Assembly: GCA_029973955.1 (NCBI GenBank)
Contig: JARKQJ010000218.1
Coordinates: forward strand, 205,836-269,835
Length of the DNA stretch: 64,000 nt
Reading direction: 5' to 3'
DNA from: Paludibaculum sp.
GTDB lineage: Bacteria; Acidobacteriota; Terriglobia; Bryobacterales; Bryobacteraceae
How positions within the stretch are numbered: position 1 is the first letter of the stretch; each line of letters opens with the position of its first letter. A model generated the notes under the pieces. It searched no databases. It was given only the letters and a program-made list of their open reading frames with translations, and had not been told where the DNA came from. Shown one piece after another: positions 1-8,050 of this stretch. The translations under genes and the position numbers were made by a program.

Positions 1-373
1 CGGCCTTGGCGCAGACGTCGGGTGGAGGCAGTACGATGTCGCCGCCGGGGGCGACCATGCAGGAGGCGGGCTTCAGAAAGCTGCCGGGCTCGTCCGGCTC
101 CGCGGTGTTGGGATCCGGCAGCTGGCAGCGGTAGTTCGGGCCCACGCAGAGAATTTTGGGCGGGGCGGTGTAGGGCAGGGCCGGAGTGACCTCAGTGAGC
201 GGGATGCCGGCGATACCGCGCAGATCCCGCAGCGGAGCGAGGTCTCCGTTCTGGATGAGGACCAGCAGATCGCCGGGCAGCGTGGTGCCGCGGGTGGCGT
301 TCACTTCAGAAAAGAGCACGGCTTCGGTGCCGCGGAGCGCGGCCGGACCGTGCTGGCAGTGGATGAGTTTCAT
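1..373 (-). CDS. Fumarylacetoacetate hydrolase family protein (3' end outside window)
   Basis: The first 124 residues are visible; the C-terminal part lies beyond position 1. KILCVGPNYR at residues 73-82 and FLKP at 99-102, followed by a GGDIVLPPP stretch, are the entry of the FAH fold found in 2-hydroxyhepta-diene isomerases, acylpyruvases and related C-C hydrolases. The His that usually follows the NYR motif (NYxxH) is Gln here, and the usual HAAE stretch is missing, so the activity may be altered. The start ATG shares an ATGA with the stop of the upstream homoserine dehydrogenase, so the two are probably translationally coupled. The substrate cannot be told from the visible part. Confidence 0.75.
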   Translation of the reverse strand, partial: MKLIHCQHGPAALRGTEAVLFSEVNATRGTTLPGDLLVLIQNGDLAPLRDLRGIAGIPLTEVTPALPYTAPPKILCVGPNYRCQLPDPNTAEPDEPGSFLKPASCMVAPGGDIVLPPPDVCAKA

Positions 374-1329
374 GAGTTCCTTGCGATCTCCATCAGGTCG
401 GCGAAGACGCCGTATGCGGTTTGCTCCGGGCCAGGGTTCAGGGTGAAAACGCCGAACTGGCCCATGAGGTCGGTTTCAAGAACGAGCAGATTGGAGGTGC
501 CGTGCATGGAGGCGAGCACGTCGTCGCGGTCCAGCACCTCGGCGCGGACGCGCAGTTTCACGCCCTGCGCGGTGCGCCGGGCGCGGCTGACCAGCACGAT
601 GCGCTTGCCTTTCGCGGCCGCCTCCGCCAGTTTCTCCGGCGTGAGCTGGCGGATTCCTTTGCGATCCACCTGCGCGGGCGTGGTGCGCGCATCCATCCAG
701 ACGTTGGCCAGCGCGGCGGCCTTGCAGGCGGAGTCCCACCCTTCGATGTCGAACCACGGATCGCCCTCGGCCACGCCCAACGCGCGAGCCTGGGCGATGC
801 CCTCTTCGAAGGAGTGGCCCCGCGCCATCGCTTCCAGGATCACCTTGGTGGTGGAGTTGAGTGCGCCCGCAAAGCCCGTCACCGTAGCGGCGGGCAGGCA
901 TTGGCGCACCATGTTGTAGACGGGCGTGCCGTCCATCGTCACCGCTTCATGGAGGAAGCGGACGTTGTGCCGGCGGGCCTCATCGCGTAGTCCGTGATAG
1001 GCGCAGGCCACGGGACCCTTGTTCGCCGTCACCACGTGCAACCCGCGGCGCAGGGCCGTGGGGATGTGCGTCAGCGCGGGCTCGCCATTCTCGGGGTTGA
1101 GCGTGGTGAGTTCCACCAGCACCTGCGCCTTAGCGCGTTCCAGCACTTCTTCCAGAGACGCTGCCGGCGGGCCGAACTCCGGATCGGTGGAGAGGCCGCT
1201 GACGTTGCAAGCCGTGCCGTGCCGTGTGTGGATGGCGTTGATGCGGAACGGATGCGCGCCCCGCTGCTGGTGCAGGAGGCGCGCCAGCGCGCGAGCGACA
1301 TTTCCGAAACCGAGGACGGCGAGGTTCAA
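370..1329 (-). CDS. hom: Homoserine dehydrogenase
   Basis: 319 residues. It should reduce aspartate semialdehyde to homoserine in the threonine/methionine branch, in the cytoplasm. The N-terminus has a Rossmann nucleotide site (GFGNVARA, residues 7-14), TANKGP near residue 105 is the family substrate/nucleotide segment, and DIEGWDSACK near residue 200 matches the conserved DxxGxDxxxK with the catalytic Lys. It is the short form: the C-terminal ACT domain that gives threonine feedback inhibition is absent. Both its start (ATGA with the DUF4139 gene) and its stop (ATGA with the FAH gene) overlap neighbours, so it is the middle gene of a three-gene operon. Pairing with an FAH-family gene is unusual for a threonine pathway enzyme and leaves a catabolic role open. 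Confidence 0.85.
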   Translation of the reverse strand: MNLAVLGFGNVARALARLLHQQRGAHPFRINAIHTRHGTACNVSGLSTDPEFGPPAASLEEVLERAKAQVLVELTTLNPENGEPALTHIPTALRRGLHVVTANKGPVACAYHGLRDEARRHNVRFLHEAVTMDGTPVYNMVRQCLPAATVTGFAGALNSTTKVILEAMARGHSFEEGIAQARALGVAEGDPWFDIEGWDSACKAAALANVWMDARTTPAQVDRKGIRQLTPEKLAEAAAKGKRIVLVSRARRTAQGVKLRVRAEVLDRDDVLASMHGTSNLLVLETDLMGQFGVFTLNPGPEQTAYGVFADLMEIARNS

Positions 1330-3326
1330 AATTCGAGCTTCTCGATGAGAGCGTTCAGTTCAGTCTGTAGCGTGGCCATGCTCTTCCGCAACTGCTCCTG
1401 GCGGTCGCGAATCTGCGCCAGGCGCGCGTCGCCCTTGGCGAGATCGGCGGCGTAGCGGTTCACTTGCTCCTGCTGGCCGGCCACGCGGTTCAGGCTGTTG
1501 ATGTTCTGACGCAGGCGGTCCTGGTCGCGTTGGATCTCATTCGTTTCGCCGGTCAGCTGCGTACTCTCCGTCTGCGCAGCGGCCAGTTGCCGCTTCTTGG
1601 CGAGGATGTTCTCGATCTGCGGCCGCGCCGCGGCGGGTAGGCTCTTGCTCTGCGTGTAGGAGAGCAGAATGTCAGGCGTGAGCGAACTGATGGTGAGGCT
1701 CTCTTCCACCTCACGCTCCTCCACCACGGTGAGCTTCTGCGTGGAGCGCGGCGCCAGCTTCACCGCGAAGCGGTAGGCGTTGGGAGAGGTCTCATCGGCC
1801 TTGGGGCGCAGCAGCTTCTGGTTCTTGTCCACCGGATGCTCGATGAGCAGCGTCTTCTCCTTCGCATCCGCGTTGTCGACGGTGTAGGTTGTGGTGGTCT
1901 CCACGGCCGTTCGCGTGGTGATGAGGCCGCGGTTGGCCTTCAGACTGCGGATCGTGTCGGTGCCGGATTCGAAGTTCGTGGTGACGCGCGTAGCCTGATC
2001 CACGGCGTAGCTGATGAGGCGCTTGTCTCCGGCCTTTAGCGTCTCCACCAGGGCCTCGCCGGAGTAGCCCGCCGAGTGGTAGACGGTGATCGGCCCGCCG
2101 TCCAGCGTCTTGCCCGTCGTGTTGGTGAGCTCCGCCGCGTGCCGCGGATTCGGCTGGTTGCGGTCCGAGTAAATGAGCAGCTTGCGCGCGCCCAGCTTCT
2201 GTTGCACGAACGGGATCAGCAGCGATTCGTCCTTTCGCGCGTTCACCGGCCTCGCAAAGTGATACTCGAACAATTCGCCAGCCTCTCTAGCCTCGGCTGC
2301 GGGCACCACGCTGCTGATCATCATCTGCGGAGCGGGCTTTGGTGGCGCGACCGGAGCGGCCGCCATCGTCTTGGCTTCCCTCATCTGGCGCACCCCGCCC
2401 ACGGCGTTGGCGCGCATCTCCTGCACCTCGGCAGCGCGGAGCGCCCCTTCATACACTACAGGCGCCGCCGCCTGTTCGTCTGCCAGACCCGCTTCCTGCC
2501 GCTGCACGTAGCGCGCATCGTACAGCCGGCTGATGAACGACACCGGCTTGCCGCTGACCACGGTGAGATCCACGTTGGCCCAGTCCTCCCCGGTGGCATT
2601 GTCAACAATCGCCCATCCCTCCAGCGTGGCCTCGCCGGTCTCCGGCAGCACCAGCCGGTAGCTGGACTTCCACACCGGCGCCGGCGCCAGGTACCGGGCC
2701 ACCAGCCGTTGCGCGCCGGAGCCCACGGGATCGACAAACACGGCGCGCTTGTCCCGCGAGCGCGATTGCACCATGGCCAGCAGCGCGTCGTTGAGTTGCT
2801 GCTGCAGCCGCTGGTCGGCCAGCCGGATGTTCGCCGCCGCGTCCAGATCCAGGATCCGCAGTTCGCCGCTGTCGGCCAGAATGGTCAGCTCCTGCTTCTG
2901 CGGCTGCGCCTGCGACGCCGCCGTCAGCCGGCCGCTGATGACGGAGCCGGCCACCGCCTCGCCGCGGTATTTGAGTTCGATGCGCGCGCCGCGCCACTGG
3001 TCCAGTAGGACCGACAACGGCTGTTGCGCGCCGATCTGGATGCCCTGGTCCGCCAGCTTCTTCTGCAGCGGCTCGCTCAATTCATAGCGGATGCGGGCCA
3101 CGCCGCCCGGCGCGTCCACTACCAGCGATTTCAGCACGTCGTCCATCTCGCCGGCCTTGAAGTCCAGCCGGCCGGACTCGCCCGGCTTCACCTCGCCCGC
3201 GCGTTCATAGTAAGCGACACCGTTCTTATATACGATGACGCGGGTGACCGGCAGATCCGCCGCCTGCACCATCGGCGCTGATTGAACCAGGGTCGCCGCC
3301 AGAATGACGGAAAGCGCTCGTTGCAT
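1326..3326 (-). CDS. Secreted DUF4139 domain protein
   Basis: 666 residues with a Sec signal peptide (about residues 1-22, ending VQA-A). The first third has the YKNGVAYYER type opening of DUF4140/DUF4139 proteins (mucoidy-inhibitor-like family), the middle carries the DUF4139 beta-rich region, and the last ~95 residues are a strongly charged coiled coil. The family is exported and its biochemical role is not established. It is first in a minus-strand operon and overlaps hom by ATGA. A divergent response regulator starts 40 bases upstream. Confidence 0.75.
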   Translation of the reverse strand: MQRALSVILAATLVQSAPMVQAADLPVTRVIVYKNGVAYYERAGEVKPGESGRLDFKAGEMDDVLKSLVVDAPGGVARIRYELSEPLQKKLADQGIQIGAQQPLSVLLDQWRGARIELKYRGEAVAGSVISGRLTAASQAQPQKQELTILADSGELRILDLDAAANIRLADQRLQQQLNDALLAMVQSRSRDKRAVFVDPVGSGAQRLVARYLAPAPVWKSSYRLVLPETGEATLEGWAIVDNATGEDWANVDLTVVSGKPVSFISRLYDARYVQRQEAGLADEQAAAPVVYEGALRAAEVQEMRANAVGGVRQMREAKTMAAAPVAPPKPAPQMMISSVVPAAEAREAGELFEYHFARPVNARKDESLLIPFVQQKLGARKLLIYSDRNQPNPRHAAELTNTTGKTLDGGPITVYHSAGYSGEALVETLKAGDKRLISYAVDQATRVTTNFESGTDTIRSLKANRGLITTRTAVETTTTYTVDNADAKEKTLLIEHPVDKNQKLLRPKADETSPNAYRFAVKLAPRSTQKLTVVEEREVEESLTISSLTPDILLSYTQSKSLPAAARPQIENILAKKRQLAAAQTESTQLTGETNEIQRDQDRLRQNINSLNRVAGQQEQVNRYAADLAKGDARLAQIRDRQEQLRKSMATLQTELNALIEKLEF

Positions 3327-3365
3327 ATTGCCTCTCCTAATGCCATGGTATGTTCAGAGGAACCC

Positions 3366-3755
3366 ATGGGGAATCTCTCACTGCTCCTGGTGGACGACGA
3401 AAAACCGCTGCTCGCGCTGCTGAGGAAGTACCTCGAGCGTAACGGCTATGCGGTGGACGTTGCCGAAACCGCTCAGGATGCACTGAGTAAATGCCGCCAG
3501 AGCCCCTGTCCCTTTCAAATTGTCGTGCTCGATTTGAAATTGCCCGACATGCACGGCGACCAGCTTCTCCCCTTGCTGCTCGAAGCCAGCCCGTCGCTCA
3601 AGGTGCTGATCTCCAGCGGCACCCCCTTCAGTAACGAAGTGCTGCCTGCGGCGCAACGCCCGCGCGTGAGTTCCATCCTGAAACCCTACATGCCCGCGGA
3701 ATTGCAGGATGCCATTCAAGCCCTGGCGCCCTGCGCCCGCGGCGCTTCCGCCTAA
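3366..3755 (+). CDS. Single-domain response regulator (receiver)
   Basis: 129 residues made of a CheY-like receiver only. LLLVDDEKP near the N-terminus supplies the acidic pocket, VLDLKLPD holds the phospho-acceptor Asp, ISSGTP the Ser/Thr switch and LKPYMPAEL the conserved Lys. There is no output domain, so it must act through a partner protein, and no kinase is adjacent. I chose ATG 3366 because AGAGG lies five bases before it; an in-frame ATG at 3345 would add seven residues and lacks this site. It is divergent from the DUF4139 gene. Confidence 0.8.
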   Translation: MGNLSLLLVDDEKPLLALLRKYLERNGYAVDVAETAQDALSKCRQSPCPFQIVVLDLKLPDMHGDQLLPLLLEASPSLKVLISSGTPFSNEVLPAAQRPRVSSILKPYMPAELQDAIQALAPCARGASA

Positions 3756-3771
3756 GTGCCGCCGCGGCGCG

Positions 3772-4326
3772 TCAGTCGAGCATCGCCCGCAGCCGCTCGG
3801 AAAAGTTCTCTTCCTCCTCCGACCACAGAATCCGCCGCTCGGCCGAGAGCTCCTCTTCCACGTCCTGCGCATAGTGGAGCAGGCTGCGGATATTGGATTG
3901 CACGGGCCGCAGGTGGTCGCTCTGCTCCTGCGGCAGGTAGAGCCGGTCCGGTCCGAAGTCGATCCGCACATGCTCGCCGCGTGGCGCGTCGAACTCCGGC
4001 CCGTAGACGTCGATCAGCACCTTGGTGGGCCTGAGTTCCCACTCGCCGGTCCACTGATAGATGTCCCAGCGGGTCTCCACCTGGAATGCGCAGTCCTCGT
4101 GCAGAAACTCCTGCGCGCGGCTGGCCACGGCGGAGGCGTCCGGCGGGCCGTCGATGAACTCTTCCAGTTGCGGTGCCTCGTGGAAGTTGAGCGCGAACAC
4201 GCGCAGAATGCCGCCCGGCATCAGCTTGGAATTCGGGAAGACGCTCAGCGCCTTGCGGAGGTAGAGAGGGAGGGCCATCGCGGAGTAGCCGCGCAGCCAC
4301 AGTGAGAGAAAGAGCGGATCGCCCAT
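3772..4326 (-). CDS. Conserved hypothetical protein, glgB partner
   Basis: 184 residues, cytoplasmic in appearance: no signal peptide, no convincing membrane span, many acidic and aromatic residues (WDIYQWTGEW, WSEEEENFSERL). I do not recognise a domain. It begins seven bases after the glgB stop on the same strand, so it is almost certainly co-transcribed with the branching enzyme, which suggests but does not prove a link with glycogen or energy storage. The N-terminal LFLSLWLRG segment is hydrophobic but short. Confidence 0.65.
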   Translation of the reverse strand: MGDPLFLSLWLRGYSAMALPLYLRKALSVFPNSKLMPGGILRVFALNFHEAPQLEEFIDGPPDASAVASRAQEFLHEDCAFQVETRWDIYQWTGEWELRPTKVLIDVYGPEFDAPRGEHVRIDFGPDRLYLPQEQSDHLRPVQSNIRSLLHYAQDVEEELSAERRILWSEEEENFSERLRAMLD

Positions 4327-4332
4327 AGTCGT

Positions 4333-6501
4333 TTATTCGGAAACACGCCGGAAGGCGCAGACGCCCAGCGGCGGGAGCGTGAGAGTGATGAAGTGATGGC
4401 GGCTCTGCATCTCGCCCTGCGTGGAGTGGAGCAGGCCGGGGTTGCTCACGCCGCTGCCGCCGAATTGCTCCCAGTCGCTGTTGAGGATCTCCTGGTAAGC
4501 GCCTGGCTCCGGCACGCCCACGTTGTAGGGTTGGCGCACCAATGGCGTGAAATTGCAGACGAAGACGAGGAAGTCCGACGAGTTCTTCGCCCGGCGGACG
4601 AAGCTGATCACACTCGCGTCGATATCCTGGAAATCGATCCACTCGAAGCCGCGCCAGTGCGCGTCCACTTCGTGCAGGCTCGGCTCCGCCACGTAGAGGT
4701 AGTTCAACTCCCGAACGAACTCCTGCAGCCCTCGGTGCAGCGGATACTGCTGCAGGTCCCAGCGGATCTGGCCCTGCCAGTTCCACTCTTCGTATTGGCC
4801 CAGTTCGCTGCCCATGAAGAGCAGTTTCTTGCCCGGGTGGCTGTACATATAGCCGAGGAACGCGCGCACGTTGGCGAAGCGCTGCCATTCGTCGCCGGGC
4901 ATTTTGCCGATCAGCGAAGACTTTCCATGCACCACCTCGTCATGCGAGATGGGCAGCATGAAATTCTCCGTGAAGGCGTACAACATGCTGAACGTGATGC
5001 GGTGGTGGTTGAACTTGCGGAACACGGGGTCCGCCTTGAAGTAGGCGAACATGTCGTGCATCCAGCCCATGTTCCACTTCATGGTGAAGCCGAGGCCGCC
5101 GGCGTACACCGGATGCGAAACGCCGGCAAATGAGGTGGACTCCTCCGCCACGGTGATGGCGCCCGGAACCTTGTGCGCCTCTTCGTTGAATCTGCGGATG
5201 AAGTCGATGGCTTCCAGGTTCTCGTTGCCGCCGTACTTGTTCGGGATCCAATCGCCGGCCTCGCGCGAGTAGTCAAGATAGAGCATGGACGCCACGGCGT
5301 CCACCCGCAATCCGTCGATGTGGTACTCCTTCAGCCAGAACAGCGCATTGGAGATGAGGAAGTTCCGCACTTCGTTGCGGCCGAAGTTGAAGATGAGCGT
5401 GCCCCAGTCGCGGTGTTCCCCCAGGCGCGGATCCTCGTGCTCATAGCAGGCGGTGCCGTCGAAGCGGGCCAGTCCGTGGGCGTCTTTGGGAAAGTGCGCC
5501 GGCACCCAGTCCACAATGATGCCGATGCCGTTCTGGTGGCATTGGTCGACGAAGTAGCGGAAGTCGTCCGGGGTGCCGAAGCGCGCGGTCGGCGCGAAGT
5601 AGCCCACCACCTGGTAGCCCCAGGAGCCCGCGTAAGGGTGCTCCATCACCGGCATCAATTCCAGGTGTGTGAAGCCCAGCCGTTTCACGTAGGGGATGAG
5701 GTTGGCCGCGAGTTCGCGGTAAGTGAGAGGCTCGCCCTCGGGCGACTTCATCCACGATTCCAGGTGTACTTCGTAGCAGGCGACAGGCCGGTCCAGCCAG
5801 TTGGTGTGGGCGCGCGTCTCCATCCAGTGCTGGTCCTGCCACTGGTAGTGATTCAGGTCCCAAACGATGGAGGCCTGCTTCGGCGGAGCTTCGCTGTAGA
5901 AGCCGTATGGATCGCACTTCAGCCCGGAAACGCCGAAGACTTTGGAACGGATGAAGTACTTGTAGATGTCGCCCTGCTTCACGCCCGGCAGGAAGATCTC
6001 CCAAATCCCGCCGTTGCGCCTCCGCATGGGATGGCGGTGCGGGTCCCACTGGTTGAAGTCGCCGGAGACGCTCACCATCTCCGCGTTTGGAGCCCACACG
6101 GCGAAGCGGCAGCCGGACACGCCGTCGATCTCCATCAGGTGCGCGCCCATGCTGTGCCAGGCTTCGTGGTTGGTGCCTTCGGCGTGCAGGTAGATGTCGT
6201 GATCGGTGAGCAGCGGCCGCAGCCTGTAGGGATCTTCCAGGATCTCTACGCCGCCGTCCTGCAACTCCATCTCGATCCGGTAGTGGCCAGGATCGGCCTT
6301 GAGCTTCGCTTCGAAGAGTCCGCCGGCGTGTACCTGCTGCATGGGCGCCGGCTCGGCATCGGGGATCAGCAGCCGCACAGAAGCTGCCTGTGGGAGCAGC
6401 GCACGGACAATCCACTGCTTAAACACCCGGTGCGGGCCGAGGATGGAGAACGGATCGCCGTGATAGCCGCCGACTAGGGCTTCGAATTCTCCGGGCTTCA
6501 T
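4333..6501 (-). CDS. glgB: 1,4-alpha-glucan branching enzyme
   Basis: 722 residues, the usual length of GlgB (GH13 subfamily 9). It cuts alpha-1,4 chains and rejoins them through alpha-1,6 bonds in glycogen synthesis. The N-terminal CBM48 region (HPMRRRNGGIWEIFLPG) is followed by the barrel with GLRVDAVASMLY (nucleophile Asp), ITVAEEST (acid/base Glu) and ISHDEVVHGK (transition-state Asp). I chose the ATG at 6501 (MKPGEFEALVGG) rather than one 33 bases upstream because the longer form would run across the divergent adenosine deaminase start and has no family match. The uncharacterised gene at 3772-4326 follows at once. Confidence 0.95.
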   Translation of the reverse strand: MKPGEFEALVGGYHGDPFSILGPHRVFKQWIVRALLPQAASVRLLIPDAEPAPMQQVHAGGLFEAKLKADPGHYRIEMELQDGGVEILEDPYRLRPLLTDHDIYLHAEGTNHEAWHSMGAHLMEIDGVSGCRFAVWAPNAEMVSVSGDFNQWDPHRHPMRRRNGGIWEIFLPGVKQGDIYKYFIRSKVFGVSGLKCDPYGFYSEAPPKQASIVWDLNHYQWQDQHWMETRAHTNWLDRPVACYEVHLESWMKSPEGEPLTYRELAANLIPYVKRLGFTHLELMPVMEHPYAGSWGYQVVGYFAPTARFGTPDDFRYFVDQCHQNGIGIIVDWVPAHFPKDAHGLARFDGTACYEHEDPRLGEHRDWGTLIFNFGRNEVRNFLISNALFWLKEYHIDGLRVDAVASMLYLDYSREAGDWIPNKYGGNENLEAIDFIRRFNEEAHKVPGAITVAEESTSFAGVSHPVYAGGLGFTMKWNMGWMHDMFAYFKADPVFRKFNHHRITFSMLYAFTENFMLPISHDEVVHGKSSLIGKMPGDEWQRFANVRAFLGYMYSHPGKKLLFMGSELGQYEEWNWQGQIRWDLQQYPLHRGLQEFVRELNYLYVAEPSLHEVDAHWRGFEWIDFQDIDASVISFVRRAKNSSDFLVFVCNFTPLVRQPYNVGVPEPGAYQEILNSDWEQFGGSGVSNPGLLHSTQGEMQSRHHFITLTLPPLGVCAFRRVSE

Positions 6502-6520
6502 GCGGCTATTATGGCAGTTC

Positions 6521-7453
6521 ATGGACATCGACACACTGCAAAAGGCGGAGTTGCACGTCCACCTGGAAGGCAGCGTCCGGCCGGAGACGCTACGCGAACT
6601 CGCGCCTGCCTTGTCCTTGGAGGAGATTGTTGCCCGTTATCGCTATGAGGACTTCATGGGGTTTCTCATGGCGTTCAAATGGGTGAACCAGTACCTGCGC
6701 GCCCCGCGGGACTTTGCGCTCATCACGCGCCGGCTCCTGGAGGAATTCGAAGCGCAAAACGTGGTTCAGGCCGAAGTCAACATCAGCGCCGGTGTCATGC
6801 TGATGCGCCGCTTGCCCGTGGAGGAGATCTTCGCCGCTATTGCCGAGGAGGCCAGCCGGAGCCGCGTACGCGTGCGGTTCATCTTCGACGCCGTGCGCCA
6901 GTTCGGGCTCGATCATGTCCAGGACACCGCGCGCGTGGCGGTGAAGCTGAAACACCTCGGCGTGATCGCCTTCGGCATCGGCGGCGATGAGCTGAACGGC
7001 CCGGCCGGCCAGTTTCGCGAGGTGTTCCGATACGCCGCCGACAACGGGTTGCGCCTGGCTCCGCACGCCGGAGAGACCGACGGTCCGGCCAGCGTCTGGG
7101 CCGCGCTGGAGTGCGGCGCGGAGCGCATCGGCCACGGCTTCCGCTCCATCGAGGACCCCCTGCTGGTGAAGCACCTCCGCGACCACGACATCCCCCTCGA
7201 AATCTGCCTCACCTCCAACGTCTGCACCGGCGCCGTGCGCAGCCTGCGCGAGCACCCCTTCCGCCGGCTCTTCGACGCCGGCGTGCCCATCATCCTGAAC
7301 TCGGACGACCCGGCGATGTTCCACACCACCCTCGTGCGCGAATACAAGATCGCCATGCGGGAGTTCGGGCTGGGCGAGGATCAGATCCGCCACCTGGCAG
7401 ACAATAGTTTGCGCTACGCCTTTGACCGTCCCTTGGCCAACCACACCTTGTAA
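6521..7453 (+). CDS. add: Adenosine deaminase
   Basis: 310 residues. It converts adenosine to inosine (purine salvage); adenine deaminase activity occurs in close relatives and cannot be excluded. AELHVHLEGS near the start supplies two zinc-binding His, APHAGET the third His, and ILNSDDPAMF the zinc-binding Asp. I start it at ATG 6521 (MDIDTLQKAELHVH); an ATG at 6500 would add seven unmatched residues. Its start lies only 19 bases from the divergent glgB start, so any promoter must sit inside glgB. Its 3' end overlaps the convergent LOG gene by 40 bases. Confidence 0.92.
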   Translation: MDIDTLQKAELHVHLEGSVRPETLRELAPALSLEEIVARYRYEDFMGFLMAFKWVNQYLRAPRDFALITRRLLEEFEAQNVVQAEVNISAGVMLMRRLPVEEIFAAIAEEASRSRVRVRFIFDAVRQFGLDHVQDTARVAVKLKHLGVIAFGIGGDELNGPAGQFREVFRYAADNGLRLAPHAGETDGPASVWAALECGAERIGHGFRSIEDPLLVKHLRDHDIPLEICLTSNVCTGAVRSLREHPFRRLFDAGVPIILNSDDPAMFHTTLVREYKIAMREFGLGEDQIRHLADNSLRYAFDRPLANHTL

Positions 7454-8007
7454 TCGGCCGGCGCCCGGTGCTCCGCCATCGCGTCCAGCAGCGCGGCAGG
7501 ATCGGAATCGACGAAGATCATCTCTCGATGGGCCGGGTGGATGAAGCTGTCCGCCGCCGCGCGATCGCAAAAGGCCAGCAGATGATCGAAGAATCCGTTG
7601 ACGTTCAGGAGTCCCACCGGCTTGGCATGGAAGCGGAGCTGCGCCCAGGTGAGGATCTCGAACAGTTCGTCCAGCGTGCCGAAGCCGCCCGGCATGGCGA
7701 CGAACGCGCCGGCCAATTCGCACATCAGCGCTTTGCGGTCGTGCATGGACTCCACCACGTGCTGCTCCGTCAGCCGCGTGTGCGCCACTTCCTTCTCCAC
7801 CAGCGCGCGCGGGATCACGCCGCTGACGTGGCCCCCGGCTCCCAGCACCGTGTCGGCCAGCGCACCCATCAGACCCACATGCGCGCCGCCATACACCAGC
7901 TTCAGCCCGCGTCCGGCAATCACCCGGCCCATGCCGCGGGCCGCTTCAAAGTAGTGCTCGCCGGCTCGCGAGCTGGAGCCGCAATAGACACAGATCGAAT
8001 CGAACAT
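7414..8007 (-). CDS. LOG family protein (cytokinin riboside 5'-monophosphate phosphoribohydrolase type)
   Basis: 197 residues, the usual length of the TIGR00730/LOG family, which hydrolyses nucleoside monophosphates to base plus ribose phosphate. ICVYCGSS opens the Rossmann fold and MPGGFGTLDELFE is the family PGGxGTxxE signature with the catalytic Glu. An in-frame ATG 21 bases upstream is possible, but the family begins at the residues I chose. It lies downstream of the aminopeptidase gene on the same strand (43-base gap) and runs into the end of add, a fellow nucleoside enzyme, on the other strand. Confidence 0.88.
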   Translation of the reverse strand: MFDSICVYCGSSSRAGEHYFEAARGMGRVIAGRGLKLVYGGAHVGLMGALADTVLGAGGHVSGVIPRALVEKEVAHTRLTEQHVVESMHDRKALMCELAGAFVAMPGGFGTLDELFEILTWAQLRFHAKPVGLLNVNGFFDHLLAFCDRAAADSFIHPAHREMIFVDSDPAALLDAMAEHRAPADYKVWLAKGRSKA

Positions 8008-8050
8008 GCTCACTTGAGAATCCCACACGGTGCCGGCCGTGCTTGCCCGC

